Shown: one piece after another, positions 1 to 6,792 of the stretch
Layout: every line of letters starts with the position of its first letter
How positions within the stretch are numbered: the stretch's first letter is position 1
NCBI GenBank assembly: GCA_934755305.1
Contig: CAKVLD010000106.1
Span: 1 to 6,792, forward strand
Direction: 5' to 3'
Origin: an uncultured Clostridium sp.
GTDB taxonomy: Bacteria; Bacillota; Clostridia; Clostridiales; Clostridiaceae
Length of the DNA stretch: 6,792 nt
Program-made: the position numbers and the translations under genes
Notes under the pieces: model-generated
What the model was told of the DNA's origin: nothing
The model's input: only the letters and a program-made list of their open reading frames with translations
Databases searched by the model: none

Positions 1-518
1 CTATTTCTTTAACTGATTTAAATATGAATGAATATTTATATGAACTATCAAATTATATAAAAGAAGATCCAGAGGTTAAAGATGTTCCAAGAGGAATATA
101 TTCTGTTACAGATGGAGAGAAAAAAGGTGTTATTTTCTGTTTTAAGCATAAAAATGTTTTGGAAAAACCTAAAAATGAGAGTTCTTTATATCCTTATTAT
201 TTGCTGTATATAAGTAATTCAAAGGAAATTTATTTTAGTAATGTACAAGCTAGAGAAGTATTAAAGGATTTTAGAAAGTTATGCTATAGGAAAGACGAGC
301 CCAATAAAGAACTTTTAGAAATATTTTTTAAGAAGACTAAAAATGTTAAGGATATGTCTATGTATTCAGAACTTTTATCTACAGCTATAGAATCTATTCA
401 AGGTAATGAGGAGAAGAATGCAGTTCAAAGTATCTTTGACTTTGGTGGATTTAACAATGAATTTGCAAATGAAAATGCAGATGATTTTGAACTTATTTCT
501 TTCTTGGTGGTGGAATAA
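1..518 (+). CDS. C-terminal end of a large helicase-related protein (5'-truncated by window edge)
   Basis: This is the tail of a gene that begins upstream of the window. The reading frame is open from base 3, before the first ATG at 24, and no Shine-Dalgarno precedes that ATG, so 24 is probably an internal methionine. The tail resembles, from memory, the conserved C-terminus of large SNF2-type helicases found beside DUF4391 genes in Type III restriction loci. Recognisable blocks are PRGIYSV followed by GVIFCF (about 86-147), LYPYYLLYIS (about 184-213), DMSMYSELL (about 352-378) and a final DDFELISFLVVE (480-515). No helicase motif lies in the visible part, so ATPase activity is inferred from family resemblance and context only. 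The stop codon TAA overlaps the ATG of the next gene by one base, implying translational coupling. It could instead be a separate protein of about 164 residues, but the lack of a ribosome site argues against that. Confidence 0.62.
   Translation, partial: ISLTDLNMNEYLYELSNYIKEDPEVKDVPRGIYSVTDGEKKGVIFCFKHKNVLEKPKNESSLYPYYLLYISNSKEIYFSNVQAREVLKDFRKLCYRKDEPNKELLEIFFKKTKNVKDMSMYSELLSTAIESIQGNEEKNAVQSIFDFGGFNNEFANENADDFELISFLVVE
506..513 (+). promoter_or_regulatory. Ribosome binding site inside the upstream gene, for the DUF4391 gene
   Basis: GGTGGTGG sits four bases before the ATG at 518 and lies within the last codons of the preceding gene. Together with the TAATG stop-start overlap, it supports ATG 518 as the true start and suggests coupled translation of the two genes. 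Confidence 0.55.
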
Positions 519-1234
519 TGTTTGGATTGGATGATAAGTATAAGTTAAATAAAAAAATAGACGTTAAAACTTTTATAAAAAAAGATTTTAATGTTAGTGA
601 TAAAAAAAGATTAAAGGAAAGTTTAAAAAATGTTACTTTAGTCTATCAATTAGTTGGAGAAGATATTCCTAGTATTATTAATGAAGAATATAATTGTCAA
701 GCAATTTTATTTTTAGATATAGAAATTAATAATATAAAAAATGTCAGCTTTGTTGGAGGAATTATTCAAGGTGAAATTAAGAGCTTTTGTATTATGAAGA
801 TTCATGATAAAAATACTCAAAGATATTATTTTGCTGAAAAGAGATTAAATTTACAAGATAACAACAATATAATAATTGAAAATATAGTAATAACAAAAGA
901 AAGTTCAATTTTCTTTTTTGATGATTGGGTAGAAAGATTAGAATATTATTTGAAGTTTAGTAATATTATTTTAAAAGAAAATAAGTTGTTTTTTTATAGA
1001 GAAATGATGACAAAAGCTTTTATTATTAGTGAATTAAATTTTGATTTTGAAGGAAATAAATTGTTAGAAAGTAATTTATGGTATAACTCAAGGAAGGTAA
1101 AAGAAGTTTTAATTAATTTAAAAGAAGTAGAAAAGTTAAAGCTACAACTGAAGAAAATTAAAGAGATTAAGGAAAAAGTAAGTGTAAATAAGGAAATTAA
1201 AAATTTAAATGAGAAAATAATGAAATCAGTATAG
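518..1234 (+). CDS. DUF4391-like protein, restriction-locus companion
   Basis: This 238-residue protein matches my memory of the DUF4391 family in length and layout. It opens with MFGL and then NKKIDVKTFIKKDF, recalling the family's 'NK-I-KK-F' start. A region about residues 33-46 (LKESLKNVTLVYQL) resembles the family's 'I--I-W-YKL' block. The C-terminus (about 195-236) is charged, Lys/Glu-rich and probably coiled-coil, ending with VNKEIKNLNEKI, like the family's closing heptads. No catalytic motif, signal peptide or membrane segment is visible, and its biochemical role is unknown. Members sit between a helicase gene and a Type III mod gene, as here, so a structural or adaptor role to the helicase or Mod/Res complex is an inference. 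Its start overlaps the upstream stop, and mod follows 16 bases after its TAG. The gene is especially AT-rich, with three A7 runs near the 5' end. Family assignment is moderately sure. Confidence 0.65.
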   Translation: MFGLDDKYKLNKKIDVKTFIKKDFNVSDKKRLKESLKNVTLVYQLVGEDIPSIINEEYNCQAILFLDIEINNIKNVSFVGGIIQGEIKSFCIMKIHDKNTQRYYFAEKRLNLQDNNNIIIENIVITKESSIFFFDDWVERLEYYLKFSNIILKENKLFFYREMMTKAFIISELNFDFEGNKLLESNLWYNSRKVKEVLINLKEVEKLKLQLKKIKEIKEKVSVNKEIKNLNEKIMKSV

Positions 1235-1248
1235 AGAGGGTATAAAGG
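1234..1248 (+). promoter_or_regulatory. Ribosome binding site region for mod
   Basis: Two purine blocks precede the ATG at 1251. GAGAGGG (1234-1240) has a 10-base spacer and is the likelier site. AAAGG (1244-1248) is only two bases from the ATG, which is too close to act alone for this start. The Mod homology begins within the first 15 codons, so ATG 1251 is retained. Confidence 0.45.
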
Positions 1249-1250
1249 TT

Positions 1251-3221
1251 ATGAATTTAGGAGTAAAAGGAGATTTAAAACAAGAGATTTTTAATGAGGT
1301 TAATGAAAATGTAAGAGCATTGGAAAGATTATTTCCTAGTGTAGTAAAAGATGGACAAGTTGATTTTGAAGCTTTAAAAGAAAAATTAGGGCAATTTGAG
1401 GAAGTAGGAGCAGAAAAGTATGTATTAACATGGTCAGGAAAGCAAAATGCAAAGAAAATAGCTCAACAAGATATTGTAGGTAAAACATTAAAATATATAC
1501 CTGAAGACAGTAAAAATCCAGAAACAACAGAAAATCTTTATATTGAAGGAGATAATTTAGAAGTATTAAAGCTTTTAAGACAAAATTATTATGGAGCAAT
1601 AAAAATGATATATATCGATCCACCATACAATACGGGAAATGATTTTGTTTATAATGATAACTTTAAGAAAAGTAAGAATGAAAGTGATATAGAAGAAGGA
1701 GATTTATCTGACTTAGGAGAAAGATATACAGTTAATTCTAAAAGCTCTAATAAGTATCATGCTAATTGGCTTGATATGATGTATCCAAGGTTAAAAGTAG
1801 CTAAGGATTTGCTAAGAGATGATGGAATTATTTTTATTAGTATTGATGATACTGAATTAAGTAATATTAAAAAGTTATGTGAGGAAATATTTAGTGAAGA
1901 TAATTTTATGGCTATCTTGCCTTGGAAAAAGAAACAAGGAGGAGGAAATGATTCTAAAAATTTTGTTATAGAACATGAATATATTTTAGTATATTGTAAA
2001 AGTATAATTAATTATCAAATGTATTTGGATAAGTATCACAAGTTAGATGATGGACTTTATCCCTTTAAAGATGAAAATGGAGAGTATGGATTAGTAACTT
2101 TAGATAAGTCATCAATCAGATTTAGTGAATCATTAGTTTTTGATATTATTGGGCCAGATGGTGAAATTTATAAACCAAGGATAGTAAAAGGAAAGCAATC
2201 TTGTTGGAGATGGGGAAAAGATAAAGTAACAAAAGAATTTAATGATTTAGTTTTTAAAAATGGTAAAGTTTATACAAAGTATAGAAGACCAGATGGAGTT
2301 AATCCAAGAAGTTTATTAGTAGATTCAAGATTTGGGAGAACAGAAGTAGGAAAAGAAGAAATAAAGGAGTTACTTGGCAAAGGAGAATTTTCGTACCCAA
2401 AACCTATATCATTAATTAAACATTTTCTTCATATATCTACAAAACATAATGATACTATCTTAGATTTCTTTTCAGGTTCAGCTACAACTGCTCATGCAGT
2501 GATGAAATTAAATTATGAAGATGGGGAAAATAGAAAATTTATAATGGTTCAATTACCAGAAGAAACAGATATTAAATCAGAAGCATATAAAGCAGGATAT
2601 AAAAATATTTGTGAAATAGGAAAAGAGCGTATTAGGAGAGCAGGGGAAAAGATTAAGGAAGAGAATAAGGATAAAGAAGGTATTGAAGATTTAGATATTG
2701 GATTTAAGGCATTTAGAGTTGGAGATACTAACATTAGGTGGAATTATGAAAAAGAGGATTTAAAGACTTTAAGTAATGAAGTAACAATAAGGTCTAGTGA
2801 AGAGCAAACCACATTTGATTTTATAGCGGCAACTAATCATCAAGTTAATTTAGATGAAACAGTTTCAGCAAAAGATAGATTAGACTTTATGCCAGGAGCT
2901 AAGGATATTGATATTGTTTATGAAATTCTCTTAAGACAAAGAGATATACCACTTAGTGCAAAAGTTGAATTATTAGAGGATATAGGAAAGCGAACTTATA
3001 TCTTTGCAGATAGTTATTTAGTTTGTCTTGAAGAAGATATAACTGTAGAACTTATAGAAAAGCTTGCTGAACTTAATCCTCTACCTATTAAATTTATTCT
3101 AAGAGATAGTGCTTTTGGAGATGATATAGCTTTAAAAGATGAAGCATATAGAAGATTAAAAGCATTAATTGAAAGAAACAGTGGTGAAAGTAAAAAAACA
3201 TACACTGTAGAATTTATTTAG
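1251..3221 (+). CDS. mod: Type III restriction-modification DNA methyltransferase subunit (Mod), N6-adenine, beta class
   Basis: This subunit recognises the asymmetric target site and transfers a methyl group from S-adenosylmethionine to the N6 of adenine on one strand. It also provides sequence specificity for Res. The 656 residues fit the family (EcoP15I Mod is about 645). Motif IV, the catalytic DPPYNTGND, starts at residue 123. It is preceded by LYIEGDNLEVL (96-106) and followed by DDGIIFISIDDTE (190-202). The AdoMet-binding block DFFSGSATTAH lies at 405-415. This IV-before-I order defines the beta class. The stretch between, about 225-378, starting at WKKKQGGGN, is the presumed target-recognition domain, and FSYPKP (380-385) marks the return to the conserved fold. 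The C-terminal part (about 560-656) resembles the usual Mod tail. No frameshift or stop interrupts it, and no long simple repeat of the kind that makes some mod genes phase-variable is present. res follows after 13 bases. The target sequence cannot be read from the protein. Confidence 0.96.
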   Translation: MNLGVKGDLKQEIFNEVNENVRALERLFPSVVKDGQVDFEALKEKLGQFEEVGAEKYVLTWSGKQNAKKIAQQDIVGKTLKYIPEDSKNPETTENLYIEGDNLEVLKLLRQNYYGAIKMIYIDPPYNTGNDFVYNDNFKKSKNESDIEEGDLSDLGERYTVNSKSSNKYHANWLDMMYPRLKVAKDLLRDDGIIFISIDDTELSNIKKLCEEIFSEDNFMAILPWKKKQGGGNDSKNFVIEHEYILVYCKSIINYQMYLDKYHKLDDGLYPFKDENGEYGLVTLDKSSIRFSESLVFDIIGPDGEIYKPRIVKGKQSCWRWGKDKVTKEFNDLVFKNGKVYTKYRRPDGVNPRSLLVDSRFGRTEVGKEEIKELLGKGEFSYPKPISLIKHFLHISTKHNDTILDFFSGSATTAHAVMKLNYEDGENRKFIMVQLPEETDIKSEAYKAGYKNICEIGKERIRRAGEKIKEENKDKEGIEDLDIGFKAFRVGDTNIRWNYEKEDLKTLSNEVTIRSSEEQTTFDFIAATNHQVNLDETVSAKDRLDFMPGAKDIDIVYEILLRQRDIPLSAKVELLEDIGKRTYIFADSYLVCLEEDITVELIEKLAELNPLPIKFILRDSAFGDDIALKDEAYRRLKALIERNSGESKKTYTVEFI

Positions 3222-3228
3222 GGGGAAA
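3221..3228 (+). promoter_or_regulatory. Ribosome binding site for res
   Basis: A G-rich run, GGGGGAAA, begins on the last base of the mod stop codon and leaves a spacer of about nine bases (counted from the final G) to ATG 3235. An out-of-frame ATG at 3228 is not used. The tight packing suggests that res is expressed from the mod transcript and needs no promoter of its own. Confidence 0.5.
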
Positions 3229-3234
3229 TGGTAA

Positions 3235-6200
3235 ATGGCAAGACATATTGAGTTTCAATTTGATGATAAATTACAATATCAATTAGATGCTATTAATAGT
3301 GTTATAGAGCTTTTCAAAGGCTTGCCTAAAAAAGGTGATGGAATATATGGAAACACATATAGAAGTAAAACTTTAGGGGAAAATGAACCAATAAGAAATG
3401 TAGAAATAGTTAATGGTGATAAGCTAGAAGAGAATTTAAATAAGGTCCAATTAAAAAATAATTTATTTGCTACAAAATTACAAGGTAATGATTTTACTAT
3501 AGAGATGGAAACAGGGACTGGTAAGACATATGTTTATTTACGTACAATTTTAGAGTTGAATAAAGAATATGGTTTTACTAAATTTATTATAGTTGTACCA
3601 TCTATTGCAATAAGAACTGGTATAGAAAAATCTATAAAGATGCTTAAAGATCATTTTAAAGCATTATATGGTATAGATTTAACAAAGCATAGCTTTATAT
3701 ATGATAGTAAAAATATGAAGAGTATAAGTACTAACCTTGTAGAAACTAGGGATATAAGTATTTGTATTATGAATATACAAGCATTTAACAAGGATAATAA
3801 TAAAATAAGACAAGAAGATGAATATGGACAAATACTTTGGAGAGATATTCAAACAATAAAACCAATAGTAATTATAGATGAACCACAAAAAATAGAAGGG
3901 GATAAAAAGAAAAAATCACAATCATTAAAGGCAATAGAAGAATTAGAGCCATTATTCACATTGAGATATTCAGCAACTCATAAAAAGTTGTACAATCAAA
4001 TTTATAAACTAGATTCATTTGATGCTTTTAAAAATGATTTAGTAAAGAAAATAGAAGTAAAAACAATTCATAGTACCATATCAAAAGATAAACCTTATAT
4101 TAGATATTTAAAATTTACATCTGATTTAAAAGCAAAGATAGAAATATTCAACCAAGAGCAAAGTGGAAGAATAACATTTAAAAGCTTTGCAGTAAGAGGT
4201 GGAGCGTCACTTTATGATTTATCAGGTGGATTAAATCAATATAAGGATATAAGAATTCAAGAAGAACCACATAAGTTAAAACCATTAAAAATAGCAACAA
4301 AAGAAAATATAATAGAATTACCACTTGGAGAAAGCAATATAAAATTTCATAAAACAGATATAATAAAATATCAAATAAGATTAACAATAAAAGCACATTT
4401 AGATAAACAGTTTGAAATATTAGATAAAGGTAAAAAAATAAAAGTACTTTCACTTTTCTTTATAGATGAAGTAGCTAAAGTTAGAGATAACTCTAGAGAA
4501 GATGGAAGGGGAGAATATCTTAGAATATTTGATGAACAGTATAAGGATATAATAGAAAATGACTTGTATTATAAGGGTAAGTTTGAACAATATAAGGAGT
4601 TATTTCCAAGGTATAATGAAGAGCTTGCAGTAAGAGAAGGATATTTTGCTATAGATAAAAATAAAAAAGTTGTTGAAGTAGAAGGTTGGAATCCAGCTTT
4701 AGAAGAAAATAAGTTAAAGGCAAAATCTCAAGAAGATGTAGATAGAGGGATAGAACTTATATTAGAAAAGAAAGATGAGTTAATATCTTTTGATGAGCCA
4801 CTAGCTTTTATATTTTCACATTCTGCTTTAAGAGAAGGATGGGATAACCCTAATGTATTTAATATTTGTACATTAAAACAAGGTGCTAATGAAATAGCTA
4901 AGAAGCAGGAAATAGGAAGAGGGTTAAGACTTCCCGTTGATATTAAGGGAAATCGTTCTATTGATAGTGAAGTTAATAAATTAACAGTAATAGCTAATGA
5001 TACTTATGAAAATTTTGCTTCTGCACTGCAAAAGGACTTTAATGACAATAGCGATTTTGACAAAAATGAAGTTACACCAGATATTATATATAAAACATTT
5101 GTTGATGCCGGTATACCAAAGGATAAAATTAATTCTGAATTAATAAATACTTTAAGGGAAGAGCTAGTTAAAAATAATATTATTGGTACTAATAATGTGC
5201 TTACAAAGTCTGCAAATTATATTAATGATATTGAGTTTAAGAATGAAACATTGATAGAGCATGCTATAAAGATAAAAGAAAGCTTAGTTAAATATATGGT
5301 TGAGCAAGGTAGTAAGAAAATTACTATAATTAATGGAGATAATGAACCATTAGAACCTAATGCTCCACATAGTTATGTTACTGAAGAAGTATTTAGAAAA
5401 ATCATAAATAAGTTAACTAGAAACTTAAATAAGAAAACTATATATAGAGCCAATATTGATAAAGATAAGTTTATTAATGAATGTGCTAAAGAATTAAATG
5501 ACTATACTAAATTTATGCATGCAACTATATCTTTTAGTGAAGAAACTGGACAAGGTGCTTATGGAGAAAGTAGGCAATTTAAGATGGGTGAAGCTCATGT
5601 CAAGGTTATTGAAGAAGGTGCAGATTTATTAATTGAAAAGAAGAGTGATTTGGAAATAGTTAATTATATTATGTATCATACTATGTTGCCGCGTATAGCT
5701 ATTAGCAAAATACTTTGTCAGCTTAATAATAGGCTTATTTTGAACAAGCAAGAAGTTTTAGAAGATATAACTAAGAAGATTAATAATAAATTGAATAAAG
5801 CTAAAGATGTCTATGAATATGAAATCATACAAGGATATGAACTTGAAAGCGCAAAGATATTACAGGCAGATGTTATTGATGAAGAAATGCTTAAGAAGCA
5901 AAAAGCAGTGTATATAACTGATGTAGCTAAGAGAAGAGCTATGAATAGATATTATAGGATGGATAGTGATGGTGAATATGAATTTGCTGAAAAATTAGAA
6001 AATGATGCTAATATTTTATTATTTACTAAGCTTCATAAAGGTGGTTTTGTTATTGATACCCCTTATGGTAATTATTCACCAGACTGGGCTATAGTTTATA
6101 AAAATGATAATGGTGATGCTAAGCTTTATTTTATTGTTGAGACTAAGTGTGGTAAAGAAGAACAAGATTTAACTGATGTTGAAAAAACAAAGATTAAATG

Positions 6201-6303
6201 TGCTAAATTACATTTTAGTGCTGTTTCTGATGAAATTAAGTTTGATTGGGTTAATAGTTATAAAGACTTTAAGGAAAAGGTTAGTATTATTAGCGGTATA
6301 TAG
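3235..6303 (+). CDS. res: Type III restriction-modification endonuclease/helicase subunit (Res)
   Basis: Res pairs with Mod to form the ATP-dependent Type III restriction enzyme, which cuts DNA near unmethylated sites. The 1022 residues are slightly longer than EcoP15I Res (about 970). The N-terminal SF2 helicase has Walker A METGTGKT (91-98), motif II IIDEPQ (213-218, the DEPQ form usual for this family), motif III-like RYSATH (244-249), a motif V region HSALREGWDNPN (529-540) and motif VI QEIGRGLR (558-565, with the arginine-finger region). The C-terminal nuclease has a PD-ExK signature: P949-D950 and E969-T-K971, in SPDWAIV and FIVETKCG. All expected catalytic residues are present, so both ATPase and nuclease are predicted to be active. 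Synonymous codon choice changes partway: ATA, ACA and GTA dominate the first 400 or so codons, while ATT, ACT and GTT dominate the last 420. The start at ATG 3235 is supported by the upstream G-rich site and the MARHIEFQFD-type N-terminus. Confidence 0.96.
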   Translation: MARHIEFQFDDKLQYQLDAINSVIELFKGLPKKGDGIYGNTYRSKTLGENEPIRNVEIVNGDKLEENLNKVQLKNNLFATKLQGNDFTIEMETGTGKTYVYLRTILELNKEYGFTKFIIVVPSIAIRTGIEKSIKMLKDHFKALYGIDLTKHSFIYDSKNMKSISTNLVETRDISICIMNIQAFNKDNNKIRQEDEYGQILWRDIQTIKPIVIIDEPQKIEGDKKKKSQSLKAIEELEPLFTLRYSATHKKLYNQIYKLDSFDAFKNDLVKKIEVKTIHSTISKDKPYIRYLKFTSDLKAKIEIFNQEQSGRITFKSFAVRGGASLYDLSGGLNQYKDIRIQEEPHKLKPLKIATKENIIELPLGESNIKFHKTDIIKYQIRLTIKAHLDKQFEILDKGKKIKVLSLFFIDEVAKVRDNSREDGRGEYLRIFDEQYKDIIENDLYYKGKFEQYKELFPRYNEELAVREGYFAIDKNKKVVEVEGWNPALEENKLKAKSQEDVDRGIELILEKKDELISFDEPLAFIFSHSALREGWDNPNVFNICTLKQGANEIAKKQEIGRGLRLPVDIKGNRSIDSEVNKLTVIANDTYENFASALQKDFNDNSDFDKNEVTPDIIYKTFVDAGIPKDKINSELINTLREELVKNNIIGTNNVLTKSANYINDIEFKNETLIEHAIKIKESLVKYMVEQGSKKITIINGDNEPLEPNAPHSYVTEEVFRKIINKLTRNLNKKTIYRANIDKDKFINECAKELNDYTKFMHATISFSEETGQGAYGESRQFKMGEAHVKVIEEGADLLIEKKSDLEIVNYIMYHTMLPRIAISKILCQLNNRLILNKQEVLEDITKKINNKLNKAKDVYEYEIIQGYELESAKILQADVIDEEMLKKQKAVYITDVAKRRAMNRYYRMDSDGEYEFAEKLENDANILLFTKLHKGGFVIDTPYGNYSPDWAIVYKNDNGDAKLYFIVETKCGKEEQDLTDVEKTKIKCAKLHFSAVSDEIKFDWVNSYKDFKEKVSIISGI

Positions 6304-6318
6304 ATATTCTATAAAAGT

Positions 6319-6324
6319 AGGTGG
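6319..6324 (+). promoter_or_regulatory. Ribosome binding site for the dGTPase-family gene
   Basis: AGGTGG lies four bases before ATG 6329, in the 25-base gap after the res stop codon. It fixes the start of the last gene. The gap is too short to hold a complete promoter plus leader and shows no hairpin terminator, so read-through from res is expected. Confidence 0.6.
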
Positions 6325-6328
6325 TTAT

Positions 6329-6792
6329 ATGAATAAAGAAATAAAAGAGATATTTTATGCCAGAGAAGAAAATGCGAGTAGAGAAATAAAAGAGGCAAGA
6401 GATAACTATAGACGTGAATTTGCTAGGGATAGAGATAGAATATTATATTCAAGAGCATTTAGGAGATTAAGTGGTAAAACACAAGTCTTTGCAAGTAGAA
6501 AAGATGATCATATTAGAAATAGACTGTCTCATACCTTAGAAGTATCTCAGATATCAAGAACAATCTGCATATCATTGGGATTAAATGAAACTTTAGCCGA
6601 AGCAATTGCTCTTGGACATGATTTGGGACATACACCATTTGGCCATGTTGGAGAAAGAACTTTAAATTATATAATGAATGAGTGTGATGAGTTAAGAGAT
6701 TTTAAAGGAATCTTAGAGAAAAATAAAGGATTTAAACATAATTGGCAAAGTATACGAGTTGTTAGTGAGCGAGAGCCACATACGCTTTATAT
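6329..6792 (+). CDS. HD-domain deoxyguanosine triphosphate triphosphohydrolase (dGTPase family), 3'-truncated by window edge
   Basis: The first 154 codons are visible and the frame is still open at the window end. The family hydrolyses dNTPs, classically dGTP, to the deoxynucleoside and triphosphate. Diagnostic blocks are RDRDRILYSRAFRRLSGKTQ (33-52), RNRLSHTLEVSQI (63-75) carrying the first metal-binding histidine H68, and GHDLGHTPFGH (96-106) carrying the HD pair H97-D98 and H101. FKHNWQS follows at 135-141. The later metal-ligand aspartate lies beyond the edge. Between GERTL (108-112) and FKHNWQS there are about 22 residues, seemingly longer than in the housekeeping clostridial form I recall, where the two blocks are nearly adjacent. 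That fits an accessory-clade enzyme. It follows res by 25 bases in the same direction, so it is probably the last visible gene of the restriction operon. Anti-phage dNTP depletion is known for some dGTPases, but that role here is inference. Confidence 0.92.
   Translation, partial: MNKEIKEIFYAREENASREIKEARDNYRREFARDRDRILYSRAFRRLSGKTQVFASRKDDHIRNRLSHTLEVSQISRTICISLGLNETLAEAIALGHDLGHTPFGHVGERTLNYIMNECDELRDFKGILEKNKGFKHNWQSIRVVSEREPHTLY

Noticed and set aside
24..518. Reading the first ATG at 24 as the start of a complete 164-residue gene
   Set aside because: The frame is open upstream to the window edge, there is no Shine-Dalgarno before the ATG, and the sequence resembles only the C-terminal end of a larger protein.
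1336..1626. Minus-strand open frame of 96 codons within mod
   Set aside because: It lies wholly opposite the conserved N-terminal half of mod. Its product is a low-complexity Leu/Phe-rich shadow of Lys/Glu-rich coding DNA.
2549..2734. Minus-strand open frame of 61 codons within mod
   Set aside because: It is antisense to conserved mod coding sequence, Ser/Leu-rich, with no family resemblance.
3014..3205. Minus-strand open frame of 63 codons at the mod 3' end
   Set aside because: It is antisense to the conserved C-terminal tail of Mod and has Ser/Leu-rich shadow composition.
1251..3221. Phase-variable mod gene driven by simple sequence repeats
   Set aside because: No tandem di-, tetra- or pentanucleotide tract was found near the start or within mod. 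Only short homopolymers typical of AT-rich DNA are present.
3679..3888. Minus-strand open frame of 69 codons in res, hydrophobic
   Set aside because: The apparent membrane-like composition is the complement of AT-rich coding DNA that includes the Res DEPQ motif.
4178..4453. Minus-strand open frame of 91 codons in res, Leu-rich
   Set aside because: It is a shadow of the helicase region of res. The run of Leu/Tyr/Phe comes from complemented AAA/ATA-type codons.
6304..6328. Terminator or separate promoter between res and the dGTPase gene
   Set aside because: The 25-base gap has no G/C-rich inverted repeat or T-run, and it is mostly occupied by the ribosome binding site.

Overview
The DNA is strongly AT-rich, with A/T-ending codons throughout and genes packed head to tail on the plus strand behind purine-rich Shine-Dalgarno sites. 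That pattern points to a low-GC Gram-positive bacterium, most likely a Clostridium or relative. The species cannot be named from the window alone. There is almost no non-coding DNA: the three gaps between genes are 16, 13 and 25 bases, and one gene pair overlaps by a single base. No tRNA, rRNA, CRISPR array, insertion sequence or convincing terminator was seen.

Layout, all on the plus strand: (1) bases 1-518, the 3' end of a gene that starts outside the window, resembling the C-terminal tail of a large SNF2-type helicase; (2) 518-1234, a DUF4391-like protein whose start codon shares one base with the preceding stop codon; (3) 1251-3221, a Type III DNA adenine methyltransferase (Mod); (4) 3235-6303, the matching Type III restriction subunit (Res), with an N-terminal SF2 helicase and a C-terminal PD-ExK nuclease; (5) 6329 to the window end, the 5' part of an HD-domain dNTP triphosphohydrolase (dGTPase family), which is open at the window edge.

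The spacing suggests one co-transcribed defence operon. Mod and Res form the core Type III restriction-modification complex: Mod reads the site and methylates adenine, and Res uses ATP to translocate or switch on DNA and cut between unmodified sites. All key motifs of both subunits are present and uninterrupted, so the core looks functional. The helicase and DUF4391 pair upstream is, from memory of similar loci, a recurrent companion of this Mod/Res lineage with no known job. The dGTPase downstream is notable because some dGTPases protect bacteria from phage by draining the dNTP pool. A layered defence (DNA cleavage plus nucleotide depletion) is therefore a plausible but unproven reading. A second point is a marked change of synonymous codon choice within res, from A-ending to T-ending codons, which hints at a mosaic gene.
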